Source: Telmatactis stephensoni (lineage: Eukaryota; Cnidaria; Anthozoa; Actiniaria; Isophelliidae). From it: DNA of 64,000 nucleotides. The translations under genes and the position numbers were made by a program. A model generated the notes under the pieces. That model worked only from the letters and a program-made list of their open reading frames with translations. It made no database searches and was not told the DNA's origin. Positions 47,601 to 63,706 of this stretch are shown one piece after another; within the stretch, counting starts at the first letter, position 1; each line of letters opens with the position of its first letter. Where the stretch lies: positions 496,001-560,000 of the forward strand of contig JALIZF010001919.1 in NCBI GenBank assembly GCA_029948255.1, given 5' to 3'.

Positions 47601-50600
47601 TTTAAATAAAGTTTTTGTATTGTATTGTATTGTACTGTATGTTGCGTCTTCTTGCCCTTCAAGGTAGTCTTTCATCTTATCACATAAGTCCTTGACAGTG
47701 ATCTGTTCCTCGTCATTGTCTTCCAAATACTGGACAACTTTAAGAAAGGCATCATTTCTTGAAGTACTCAGTGGTCTCCCGGCTTTCTTTGGTATTTTTG
47801 ATGGATAGTCATAATCGCTTACAAAACTGGTACCACTGTTCTGTTTTGGGACATCTTTACCAGTGCGAAAATTGACACTACATTGGTTGTGATAGACTGC
47901 ATCAACAGCATGTAGGTCTCTTGCATACTCCAATCTACCAAGCACTATTGAAGCCCATTCATCATTCCTCTCATGACAAATGCCAATTATTGTGGTTTGA
48001 AGATCCTCCGTTCTTACTGGGATTACACCGAAGCCTCTTTTTCGTCTGTCGTATTTTGCCGGTTCACCACAAAAGAAACAATGCTCGTTCCAGCGAAATT
48101 GAGGCCTTGTGGAGCGTCTTGAAATAGTCGAGGAAGTTATTGATGCAGTTTTTGCGTCATCAACACTCTTTCTATCAGCATCTCGGCAAAAGTTCCGACG
48201 GCAATTAACATGGACTTTCTGTCCAATTCTAAAGCAAGTGAGCTCGCCACATATGTTGTTGAGGGTGTCTGCGCCTTTTTGCCGTAGCTCCACAGTCGGT
48301 TGGCCGTTATCTAAATCCTCATTGCATATAGAGCACTTGCTCATTGCCTAATGAGAGTGGACGTTTGAAGTCTTCAACTTCCTATAAGTTATTTATATAA
48401 ATAAACTTATTAACCTGACTTGCAAATTCATATCACCTCATTATTTAGGAAAGTGGAACTAAAGGTAGTCTTGTATACTTACTGCCTCGTGATGACAGCC
48501 TCAATCAGGCAGTTATTTGGTGTGTTCTTTTTCAGTGTCTTGCACTTAAATAATTCAATCTTTATCTGCATTCAGTGTTACCCTGTCTACATTATCTAAA
48601 CATGTTGAACAAAAAGTTAAAACCCATATTAGCGCTTTCTGATAAAACCGTGTTCCGCTGATTGATTTATTTGGTTGTCTCGACTTTTGCTTCTGACAAA
48701 CTAACAGACGTTTCGGCCCAATGACGACCTTATTCAGTGTGACAAACAACGTGTGCACCGTTTTGTTGTGCTGATATCAATCCCTGACAGCATTTTTAAA
48801 ACTGTCTTTATGTTCTATTAAAGTTGTGGTGCAATCAGTGTTGCAATTTGCATTTGATGGGAGCTAGCTTTACCTTATTTACATGGTGCAAAAAGCCTAA
48901 TTTTAATATCTAACACCTGACAGTCAGTGTATCATATTAAACGAGTACTTACATTTGCTTGACTTTCGACGTAGCTATATATCTTTGTACACAGGGGCCT
49001 TTACACAAGTCAATAAATCAGCACTTAAAACCAATTGTTGCACCTCCACTAGAGTACTTATGACTTTCTCGTATACATCAAACAAGGACTTAAACTTTAA
49101 CTTTCACTTACAGCCTTTCTAGTGAACACAAGTCACTTCTATCAGCCATCTTGTTTTCTGGCCGAAAAAGGACTGGAAACGTGACACAGGGTGACCGCGG
49201 AGTATACTCAACTCATATATATCAATTTCTTTTTTTTTTCAGTTTATAGGATCTAATTAACTTTTTAGATTACTTCATAGCGATATGAAAAGTTTAATAG
49301 CGTGAAAAATTAAGGAAAAGCAAGTTTCATTCAATGTATCTTATTTTTGCTTTGTATGGGATCCCTGTGGTAAAACACTCAAATTTTCTCAACTTTGAGA
49401 TCGCTTTTTGGCCATGTTCCACCAAAGGGATTTTTTGGGATTTTTAGTATGTTACTTAGGACACCTGCCCTGACATTTCAGCAGTGAGAAAAATTCTATT
49501 GCAATTTGTTTGTGCTGGACCCCCAAAATCTCGTAGATTGACTGGACTATTTATATCATTAGACAAAATAGAAATAAAACTTCTAAACTAATATATGGGA
49601 ATTACACATACATTGAGCAGTGCCATCCGCACTTGGGACATTTTTCTTAACTGCCGATAACAGTTCCTGCATCTTTATCTCTGATACAGTTTTATCCTTG
49701 AAGTGGATGTACAACTCTCCAGCAATCAACAACCCAACGACACTCATCATCCATTCAAATGAATTCCCGACTACCACTGGAATGACTGGCTTCTTGGCTG
49801 TCTTTTTGGCATACTGGAATTCCTGACGACAAATTTCATCCCTGGAGTAATAAAGAGAGGCTATATAAGAAATCTGAATGTAAAATAGTTGGAATCAAGC
49901 TGTTAGCACCACCCAGTCTACACAGCGTCTATGACGTCTCACCCTCCTCCCCCCTCCTCCGCCCTTCCTCGGGATTTCTAAGGATGTTTTCCGTTCGATT
50001 TCGACTACAAAGCAATAACTTTTTTTCCCTCTCCTGTCTCTGGTATAGTTATTACAACATACAGCAGCCGCTTGCTTTCACAAAGTGGTTACTCTGATAT
50101 TACGAGTTTTTATCGAGATCTTGTTTATAAGATATATGAAGACTTGCTAATAATATATTCCTGCAATGAATTTATGGAAATGACAGATTTCGTGACTTAC
50201 GCTGCATATTGGTCACTCAAGAAGGCAATGACCACTTTAGAATGTTGAATCAATTGAACTGTTTCCATCAGATCTCCTGAATCCTGGCTGACGCTTAATC
50301 CACTCTGGGTTAATTGCCTTTTGATTGACACTGGATCGTAGAAATCCTCAGCTATTGCCTGGTCATAGCTTGGTGGGGGACTCAACTCATTGTTACGCAA
50401 CGCTTCGGAGCTGTTCAGCTAGAGAGGAACAGGTTTCAGTGGAGAAAAAAAGGAATACTGAAAGAATCTAAAAATGGCTCAACCAAACCAAGATAATGTA
50501 ATAAAGAAGTTGTCAAAATCGTTTTCACGTTCCTTCCCTACTAATGTCCATTCCTCTCTTACTTTCTTTTATTCTTCCTATTTTTAGTTCAAATTCTCCC

Positions 50601-53367
50601 GTTTTAATTATTTTTTTTTATAGCAACAGAAACGGGAACACGTAAGACTTTTTTGGTGGAAACGTAACTACTGTTTTATACGGCAATTTATCGAGAGAAT
50701 ATAGAACGTGTAATTGGAAAAGTGACCCGCGATGAAGGCATCTTTAATTTCCCCGCACATGTCCCTTTCGACATTCATCCAGAGTCAGCTTAGAAGATAC
50801 CTTTGAATACGACAAGAAGATATCACACGAAGACAATAAGTTTTCTCCGCCATCCATCTCTGTTGGAGAGTCTCTCGACGCCTCAGCAGACAATAAATCA
50901 AGGACGTTAGGCGCAATCCTTAGCTGGTTTCTGGTGAGTCCTTGAAAGGTTGGTGCATATCCCTGGAATGTCACCCATTTACCATCAGCTTCTCCCTTGG
51001 TGTGGACACCACTATAGACCTTTTTGCCACCCTGTCCTTTAGTCACTCCAGTTATTTTACCCTGTTAACAAATTAGACCGAATTGTATACATTAAGCTCT
51101 GTTCAGGCGCTCCCAACAATATCCAGCATTGTTGGCCCTAACTTTGTTGGCAGTGTTGGGCGCCTGCTCAAACAGATCCAATATTAAGAAATCAGTGGCG
51201 AAAGCGGTGTTCAAAAGCATCCACGCTGGAGCCAACAATGTTGGGAGCGTTTGCTGGCGGGACTTTAGAGAGCAATTATGGAGCATGGATATAGTAACTA
51301 GTAGTAACTATGCAGTGGCCATCACCTGGCTTTGGTGATAAAGCTGTAGTCAAAGGCTGGGGTCAAAGGGATGAAAACAGACAAAAACGGCCCATGGTCC
51401 CTAAGTGGTTGGGGGTCGAGCGCAGGGCTGATAACTATCCGCTCATGACGATGGGGCTCAGAAACTGGGTTATCAGCCATCTGTTTTGTGAATGGTGAGG
51501 GTCACACTCAATCGGGAGCAGGTGTCAGTAAGACTATGATCCAGCACAGAACACAAATCCAGATAGCCTGCTGGAATGTGCTCAGGCTGGAAAACACCAG
51601 AATTACGCTTTGGATAGTTGGACTTAACCGGACGAGCAATTTGGGTTTCGTTGGAGGTAGGTAGCGAGAAGAGATCAAAATGGAAAACGTTGAAAGCCCC
51701 CATCTCCTATGTGATACTCGGCGCTGACAGGATATGGATTAATAATATCGAAATCAATAAATGATGACAGTAAAACTAAAACATAAAACAAACCTGATGC
51801 CATCTTTGGCCTCCAAGTCGGACACCCTCTTGTCCTTTGTACTGACCTTGAGGAAACAGTACAATAGAACCTACTGCAACCTCGTCATTATCCGGGACTC
51901 TATCTAGGGCAAGGTTGCAGTAATCGATGATGCGACCAGAGGGGTCTTGGTCATCCCAGATGATCTCGAACTGTAGTGTAGCAGAGTTGAAGTTAACGAT
52001 GGTAGCTGTGAAGTACTGCCACATGCTTACTGACCACATCGCCAGAACCTACGCAAAGGACACAGTCAGTCATTTATACAAGCATAAGCTATATATTCTG
52101 CTGTTCCACTAGATAAGGTCATTCAGGAGGAATCCAACGCTTATCAAAAACTTTTGTTAAAAATAACAAGACAATCAAGTCTTCTTATGAATCAAACCTT
52201 ATACCCTATCTCTAATATGCCGGTCTTTCAGGATAGATATAATGCTTATCCCTGAAAACGTTTGTTAGAAATATCAACTGAGACAACCAAATTTTCTATC
52301 AATGAAGCCTTACCTTGTCTCCAACCTTAGGAAGGTTAGCCGTCGCTACCGCATTACCAGATGGGGATGACTGGATCTGTCCTGGAAGAGCATAGCTAGG
52401 TTTCTGGGGCGTGACTTGTAAATTTGTTGTTGCTACCGCTAGAAAACATTTTTGACATTGGAATCAAAATTAATGTAGGATCCCCCAATTTGACTTTTTA
52501 GAAAAAAATCCCTTAAGGCACTGTAGTCACTTAAGAAATGAAAGAAATTTCCGCAAATTCTCGGTAATGAATCTTGAAGTTCTGCACACATTAATTAGGA
52601 CTGAGACATGTTGCAGGAACATATGAAGCAGGGATTTCTTTCAGGGACAATTTCCCGTATTTGTATATATTGTGGTTCAGTCTCATCGTATCCTTGGTTT
52701 TGTTTTTGTTTTATACTCATTATCATACATTACCATACACAGAAACAGGAAAATATATATATAAATTGAACCAAGGATAAAATTGAAATACAACATATAC
52801 GTACTAGACATTTTTGCGGGAACAAAAATCTGTCCAGGGACAAGTCCCGTGAATTCAAACTGCTTTGACTTCATTGTGTAGTGCACTGGAGGAGATTGGT
52901 GCCTACTTCGAGTTCCTGCAACATGCCTCCATATTTGTGTCGACGGTGTTTCTTCAATACACCAAATCCATGGTTGCTTTCCCAATGCTTCTTGAGAGGT
53001 CATTTGTTTTTGTTTTCGACCTTTAAAAAACTCACACCAAAAAGTATCCCAAGAAAAAAAGAATAAATTTTGGCAAGTTTCCACGCCACTAGGTATGAAT
53101 CACCTGTTTATTCGCTTTTCTCAGCTTATCGTTTTCCTTGCGTAGTTGTTCATTTTTTATCTTCAACTCCTGCAACTCGATCTCAAGGTCATCTCCACTA
53201 TCGTCCTCATCAGACTCTGACGCTGCATAATTCGTCTCAGCACCGCGAAGGTCTTTGTTTTCATTCTGTAGTTCTTTGATTTTCTTTTTATGTCGTTGTT
53301 CTCGATTTTTAAGATCCTGGATCTCTTCCTTGAGTTCCTTTTTGGTTTTACTTGGCTGGCAACCCAT
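38646..53367 (-). CDS. multidomain protein: Tudor-like, TIR, TIR, Tudor-like
   Basis: Minus-strand exons: 53367-53104 (exon 1), 53020-52805, 52438-52314, 52048-51794, 51061-50801, 50418-50201, 49841-49612, 41976-41888, 41275-41138, 40901-40797, 40489-40332, 39787-39583, 39349-39203, 38828-38646; about 860 residues. Exon 1 encodes MGCQPSK (myristoylation Gly2, palmitoylation Cys3) and a charged coiled coil. It ends in phase 0, which fits exon 4 or 5 but not exon 2, so it may be an alternative start; MTSQEAL in exon 2 is another. Exons 4-5 form a Tudor/DUF4537-like module (TIIW-DDQDPSGR, FPQGQY, GKWVTFQGY, LRIAPNVLD). TIR1 follows (CDIFLSYSK...SKVVIAFLSDQYA...CRQEFQYA...PVIPVVVG), then TIR2 (DVFISYCWSNSNK...KVVIVCISAEYA...CRAEFQFA...PIVPVVVG). 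A second Tudor-like module (VNWDDKDPTGR...GKWVTYKDY...LRIAPNAMD) ends the protein. The CxxEF glutamate matches the TIR NADase site. TIR1 has a PPPSY motif. Likely an intracellular immune-type sensor; enzymatic activity is inferred. Confidence 0.8.
38900..39200. other. intron rich in ACGTA-type motifs
   Basis: The intron between the last two exons of the TIR gene contains at least eight TACGT/ACGTA/TTACG occurrences within about 220 bases, which is unusual in this CpG-poor, AT-rich window. No known element is recognised. Confidence 0.35.
41365..41566. mobile_element. foldback with purine/pyrimidine mirror arms
   Basis: Ends TAGCCTGCGTTGC and GCAACGCAGGCTA are perfect inverted repeats. Inside, CTCAAGGGAGGAGGAGGGGA-type G-rich sequence on the left is answered by C-rich sequence on the right (CCTCCCCTCCCCTTCCCTTG). 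About 200 bases in an intron of the TIR gene. The G-runs could form quadruplex or triplex structure. Open frames here are low-complexity artefacts. Confidence 0.7.
42784..42889. repeat. subterminal hairpin overlapping the transposase stop
   Basis: AACTAATTGCGATTTAGAGA...CGGCAATACCACAAA and its inverse (TTTGTGGTATTGCCGTCTC...) form 35-36-bp arms around a loop of about 35 bases. The right arm runs over the stop codon of the transposase frame (TAA at 42881-42883). Confidence 0.7.
42881..48344 (-). pseudogene. Academ-like transposase, split by a LINE
   Basis: N-terminal part 48344-47640 (235 codons) and C-terminal part 46606-42881 (1,241 codons plus stop) are in the same frame once the inserted LINE is skipped: ACA | TAT ATG at the junction. 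The intact protein would be about 1,476 residues. The N-terminal part has CSIC...C...NCRRNFC and CFFCGEPA zinc-ligand patterns. In the C-terminal part, residues about 846-1100 read like a FEN1/XPG nuclease: IHYVLDGGSLLH, IVFDGY, GDADLLIVK, GEDTDLLVLL (acidic sites), and the helix-hairpin-helix IHGIGKGVALKIF. Residues about 1192-1225 form a tesmin/TSO1-type CXC motif (CNCKADC...CTCKKHGLDC...CGVCKGQSC). Both halves are otherwise free of stops, so the disruption is recent. Confidence 0.75.
46607..47639 (+). mobile_element. 5'-truncated LINE inside the transposase gene
   Basis: A plus-strand frame encodes the end of a reverse-transcriptase ORF: DADELDSYL, then ANKLSLHPDKTKRINIGT, KSLGIVLDENLNWNCHV, VYNALIVPHFDYCAEVWG and GAKLWNSLS. 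It starts close to the catalytic YADD box, which is damaged, so the copy is 5'-truncated. It ends in AATAAAGTTTTTGTATTGTA and a (TATTG)n tail at about 47605-47639. At most the two bases TA are shared at the borders. About 1,033 bases. The C-terminal 206-residue stretch from 46819 is uninterrupted, which indicates a young insertion. CR1/L2-like or related clade. Confidence 0.8.
51100..51260. repeat. CCAACAATGTTGG palindromic repeat cluster
   Basis: Several partial palindromes of the type CCAACAATGTTGGG/CAGCATTGTTGGC are arranged as an inverted pair (GGCGCTCCCAACAAT at the left, ATGTTGGGAGCG at the right) in an intron of the TIR gene. MITE-like. Confidence 0.5.
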
Positions 53368-53639
53368 GTTGCGTTTCGAAAGGTTAAATTAAAAACCAAA
53401 ACTACTACAGAGAAAAAAAGATATTATCGATTACTAAAGCATAGGCGCTTGGGTGTACAAGAGTATGACCCAGCACCCAGAATAAAAAAAGTAAAAAAAG
53501 AAAAGAAAAGCACAAAAAGAAATAAACATCTTCATTCATTCAATTTTTTTTTCTTTTATATTTTGATAATTATAGTGCCTAAAAAATTTAGGGGGCACTT
53601 GCCCACCATGTCCCCACTCCAACACACACACGCTCCCTA

Positions 53640-53770
53640 AGCTAGTGTTGTATGTGTAGAGTATATATCGAATGTAGTGGTAGCGAGTGTGAATGAGTCT
53701 CGGAGATATTAGCAGTAATGCTACTCTTAGATCCGAGGATAAACCAAAAAGATTTGATTTGATTTGATTA
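53640..53770 (+). repeat. 3' SINE-like relic with (GATTT)n tail
   Basis: GAATGTAGTGGTAGCGAGTG resembles a stretch of the SINE body at 17.98 kb (AATGTAGAGGTAGCGAGTG). It ends in AAAAGATTTGATTTGATTTG. No tRNA-like head is seen. Confidence 0.5.
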
Positions 53771-56155
53771 CGTATACTATGTATACGTATACTCAGTAGA
53801 GACTTTTCTTTGGCTTAACGTGTTTACCCCAACTAACATAACCAGCACTTCTGTAACAACTACAGACTTCTGCCTTATAGTTTTTACAATGCATCAATTT
53901 TTATAAGGCTGGCACGAAAATCAAATTAAATGACAGGTTGTCAAAATTATCCGATATTAACTAGGGAATTGCTAGAGGCGTTGTCCCTTAATGAAAATGG
54001 GAAAACTTAAAATATTTGAATTGATACCGAATGATTCAAAAATCAGTTTTTAGACGATTCAAATCAGTACAATCTACAAGAAAGCGTTTGGTTGAAAGGT
54101 CAACTGCTACATCGGTTAAATGGTTTAAGGCCACAGGGGGGCAAGGAGTCATATACGTCACGGAACAGGTACAAACCAAACCAAAAGGTTGCATAAGATC
54201 AAAGTCAAACTTAGCCGCTCGCACGTGCAACGCGAGAGAACCATATGACTCACAAGTAATATGACACGCTTATGAGACCAACACGGGCTCAGTTGTATCT
54301 CGTATCTGAGGCTTGTGCATTTGTTTTAAAATAATTATTCGACAATAAAATCACTTTTTGAAATTTCTTTCATTGTTGTCCCGTAAAATATGTTGCCGAT
54401 GCCACGCCTTTCATGATCTTAAGTAGTGTCACAGATTTCAAAGTTTCATTACTTTCAATAGCAACACCTACGGTTGAAGCTTTAGAATTGTAGGAATATT
54501 AGTGGCCAAGCTGCGGGCCAAGCTGTTGACCACAGTGAAGTGTAATTTTGTTCTATTAATGATAAGTTTCTTTCTGAATCTAAGTTAAAGCTAACTTCCA
54601 TTTTCAGCAAATATCAATATTTTTAACTACATCCGATTTCCTATTAAATTTTGGTGATGGCAATATTTCGCTTTTATTGAATAGACAGGAACTGCAACTA
54701 ATTCCCAGCTATAATAAATAAGCGTAAAACAATAATTCAGTAAGAGTAAAAGTATTCTTGCACTCACCAGCAATAATGAAAGTGAAGTTCAGAGCTTTCG
54801 ACGCTCATCCGAGAGTCTTTGTCAATGATTATGAAATGACTCTTAAGTTTACTCTTATTCATGAATGTCCCAGCAGAAGAACCTCCATCAGTCTCTTAGT
54901 AATTCAGTAATTCAGTCGAAGTTTATTTTGAAGATTGACTAAACATAAAGTGTCAATCAAGGATAGTGTTGCAGTAACTGAAAACTGTAAGATTCAAACA
55001 AAAGCTACGTCCTTAGCCAGGTAAGTGAAAGGGCCCTCTTTCATTCCCCCTGACCGCTACGCACGCAGCTTAACGCAGCTTAGTGACGCAACATTGATAT
55101 CGCGTTGGGTATCTTTGTAGTTATCCAGATGTGTTGATGAAGTGTCAGTGCGATCTGATGAATAATGATTCGCAGACAATTTGCTGTAGTTTATTCAGAC
55201 AAACGTTTGATTTTTCGTTATATGTTTCGTTATATTGTGCATGCTTGACAAATATTGTTTGCTCCTGCTGTGGATGAGAAAATTTGACCAAATTTTTTAT
55301 GATCGACAAATGCATCTGATTTGTCATAAAAAATTTGCCGTAAAAAAGTTGCTTGTGTGGAGGGCTCTTTACATGGTCTCTCATGGATGCACATGTACGA
55401 TTTGCAGTCACAGTTTGGGTCGTTACGCAGATTTCTTATTTCAAGTTGTTTTTCGTTCATCTCGAAAGTTACGTTTCGTAATGGCTGTGACGTCAAAGCC
55501 TTTTGTTCGGAACTACAATTACAACGATAAACAAGAACCAAATATAATATATTGAAATATTTGAAGTCTCTCAAATTCTATAATTCTCAGTGGTGTTGTT
55601 TTCTAAAATAATTGATTTATTCTACACATATTTATATTCAAGATCATTAAAATAAAGATCTGTTAAGTGTTTGCATCCAATAAATTACACGAGCTCTCAA
55701 ATTTTAAACATGTAAATTTCCACTGTTGGTTTTACAATGTAATATATTTAGTCCAACTGGAAGAGTCCTTGAAATTTCGCGCACAAAAGTTTGTTATATC
55801 TTTCTTTTAACAGTTGTAGGTTTTAAAAATCGAGAATGACAAAGGTAAGATATAAAATGTCAACCTTGATTACCGCACTCGGATTGATTCCCGCGAAGAT
55901 TGAATCCCAAGTAAACATTGAGTTTAGTAACATAGAAAATAGACGGTTTTAAATCAGCTGAGATATAAAAAGGATATTCAACAAAAGAGCTACATGTTTA
56001 AAATATTTTGCTTACCTTAGCATCGAGAGCATGCTTGTATTCCGTAAATTCTGTAAATGTAGGTTTATGCTTCGATCCACTTCATTGACTTGCTTCCATG
56101 GTAACTTTATGAATGGATTGCGTGACACTTGATCGACTTGCGTGACAGTAAAATG
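53771..56155. other. intergenic, no supported gene
   Basis: AT-rich DNA between the 5' ends of the TIR gene and GPATCH2. A hairpin (TTTTTTATGATCGACAAATG and its inverse) lies at about 55293-55335. Short open frames have no domains or splice context. Confidence 0.4.
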
Positions 56156-56380
56156 AATAGGGGGACATGAAAAATTAATAATAATAATAATAATAATAAT
56201 AACGAATTTTATACAGGATATAACCCCTCCATCATCAGTGTATAACACTGTTATCCTTGGGGTCCTGTTGAAAAAAATATATAAATAATAAATAAAATAT
56301 AAAATATATTGTCAAATGTCTTGACTTGGACTAAAAACAAAAAAATAAATGCTTGAAAAACAAAATAGATTGATTTGATT
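56156..56380. repeat. (AAT)n microsatellite and (GATTT)n tail
   Basis: AATAATAATAATAATAATAA at about 56178-56202, and GATTGATTTGATTTGATG at about 56367-56384, both like 3' tails of non-LTR or SINE insertions. They lie immediately upstream of GPATCH2. Confidence 0.6.
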
Positions 56381-56629
56381 TGATGAAACACCCTTTCTTA
56401 TTTCGCGATAGAAAAATTTCGAAGTCCCAGTGCATGCAAAAAATGCATACCGATCAAAAGCCGGCCGAACCATTTCCGAAGACTGTTCGATTTGGTCATG
56501 TTGTTGGTTTACGTCATCAGAGGTTCAGCAAGTACAAATCACTCGTGCTGTTACCATGCATGGCCCTGGTTATTCATCTGCAAAAAAATCAGTTTTTCCT
56601 TCGTTTTAACGAAAAAGGTCTCGTCCAAA

Positions 56630-61734
<5,105 letters not shown>

Positions 61735-63025
61735 AATCGAATATACTGTAGGTGTCATTTTGAAATATACAAGGCATTATAGCAACAATAGATTAATTAA
61801 TATCTATGTTTTAAAGACCATAGCATCAAGAAATAGGGATTAGACCACGTATCAAACTAAGTTCTGAATCACTCCTGTTCCTTCTGATAATGCCATAGTC
61901 TGACTGCTCAAACATTACAGTGATATCATGTCTTTAGATTAGAATGTACACATTGTACGTACAATTAGATTGAATTGCCAAGCAAATGCTAAATATTTCT
62001 TGGGTGTTAATCTGTAACTTAAACAAACTCTGATTCCACCCCTCATTAAAAATGTTCAAGTAACAACGTATTTGACACATGTTAATAAAACTATGAATTA
62101 AAATTATTATAAAGGAGCGAGCTCCCCTCCCTCAGGAGTATTTAATATACAAAGATTTTAAGCCTACCCTCTGTGCCATAGGTTAGTCTTCCTTGCCCTC
62201 TGCAATGCAAGGACAAATATATCATCTTTTAAGCCTTTATTTGTCTCTTGCTAAAGAAGAAGCCCTGGGGGACAGATTGACTTCTGGCACAGGCATACAC
62301 TGTATTTTTATTCAAGCTAAAGTAATGTATTTTAACAACATTTTTATTCAGGTGTATATATTGAAATTGTATATTTAAACACTTTAATGATGATATGGAT
62401 GGACCTATTTTGAATTCTTACTGAATGACTATTAAAGTAGTGGTGGTGGTGGTGGTGATCTGTTTTCATATGGGGTACTGGACTCCTTTACGGATTATCC
62501 ATATGGCAGTTTCTTAGTTGTTACCTTGTTTTATTTGAGCCATTAAATTGTAATAAATAAAATAATAAAGTAAAGATAAACAGTGATGTGAACTATATTC
62601 TTGTTTTACCATAATAAATGCAAAGGATGCAAAGAAAAATAATAGTTTCAGAAGGAACCTCTGGGCCCGAAATTTTGTTGGAAGCATTTACTCAGGATTA
62701 ATCTAAAGAAAACCATTCATTTTAACCTAGGATATACAGGATATTCTTTTTAACCAAAGATGTACTATTCTGAGATACTACTGACAGTGTAGAACCTCAG
62801 ACAGTAAACTTTGTTTGGGGATATCCACAGTATTTGTTGACTTCATGTCTGTATAAGCAGATTTACTTAACAGAGGAACCTCTCCTTGACTGCAGGTGAA
62901 GAACTACAAATTGTAAAAAAACCTACTTTGCATCTCAGTCAGTAGTTTTCAATACAACTCCTTTGAGTTTATGTCAACATACACATAGTAGTGATCCATG
63001 TTGAATACGGCACCATCTTGGTGTT
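61735..63025. other. tail-to-tail intergenic region
   Basis: 3' flank of GPATCH2 (AATAAA near 62083 and 62553 on plus) and of NTPCR (an AATAAA on minus, read as TTTATT near 62530 on plus). Also a (GGT)n run at about 62438-62457 and a partial MITE copy near 62690-62730. No further gene. Confidence 0.45.
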
Positions 63026-63706
63026 TCAGGTTACTTTGCTGGGTAATGATGAGAGAATCATTTCAACAACTTGTTCAGCAAGATTTGAACGGTTAGCTTT
63101 TGTTACCTACAATATCAAATGTTACCCTTGGTAAATGTTTGATGCAGGAAAAGTGGCTGTGAGGTCACAAGGTAAATACAAATTGCTGTCGATCTTAGCA
63201 GCTACATGTACAGTATTAATGTAACAGAAAAACCATGGCTGATGGTGCATTATTTTACAACAAAATAATCAAATGATTTACCTCAACTAAAGTAACATTT
63301 GGTCTTCCTTTCAGCTGCTCAACAAATTGTATAGGGTGTTGCCTAGCAATGGGGACTGTTGCCAAGATACATACATTTGGTATATCAAAAAGTTCTTTGA
63401 CAGCATGCATAAACGGTTTGCTGAAAAGTTCCATTTTACCAATTTCATCAACTATAACAACTGAGATTGTATCTTCCTGTTAAGTGGGAAAATGGGTTAT
63501 TAGGTGTTAGGGTAGAACAGGACAGTCAGCTCCTATTAATGTTTTACAATCACTCCCATCCTCAAGCCCCCTTAGTCCCAAATTATGCAAAGCCCTATTG
63601 AAAACTTACTGAATGAGGCATGACTGTAGGTATGGCCAATTTCTCAAATGATTTTATATCCACAATGTATTTACCAACTGATGGTCCCTTCTGTTGTCTT
63701 CCTGGC
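63026..63706 (-). CDS. NTPCR: NTPCR (THEP1-type nucleoside-triphosphatase), 3' exons
   Basis: Three minus-strand exons are visible: 63706-63610, 63476-63282 and 63106-63026, in compatible phases. They encode about 124 C-terminal residues. NTPCR (archaeal THEP1 family) is a P-loop enzyme that hydrolyses nucleoside triphosphates. The sequence [17 protein letters not shown] matches the human VGQYVVDL region. [19 protein letters not shown] contains the Walker B/DEIGKMEL signature, and [19 protein letters not shown] and the tail [15 protein letters not shown] follow the family order. The Walker A exon (GPPGVGKTT in the family) is not found in 63707-64000 and probably lies beyond the window. The stop is TGA at 63026-63028. 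GPATCH2 lies tail-to-tail. Confidence 0.88.

Larger units (their letters stand above)
42106..49549 (-). mobile_element. Academ-like DNA transposon (7.4 kb) in an intron
   Basis: Terminal inverted repeats of about 140 bases begin TAGTCCAGTCAATCT at both ends (42106 and, inverted, 49549). They share long identical blocks (CAAATTGCAATAGAATTTTT; GTCAGGGCAGGTGTCCTAAG). The element is flanked by TTT on both sides (42103-42105 and 49550-49552). It encodes a large protein with XPG/FEN1-like nuclease motifs and Cys-rich segments. Academ transposons are known for an XPG-like nuclease, a Cys8-type zinc finger and 3-4-bp target duplications, which fits. It lies in the intron separating the two TIR domains, in the same orientation as the host gene. 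Regions 48345-49400 and 42247-42780 inside it are non-coding. Confidence 0.75.

Noticed and set aside
54031..55574. Several short frames between the TIR gene and GPATCH2
   Set aside because: No domains, no consistent splice sites, no similarity to any family I recognise.
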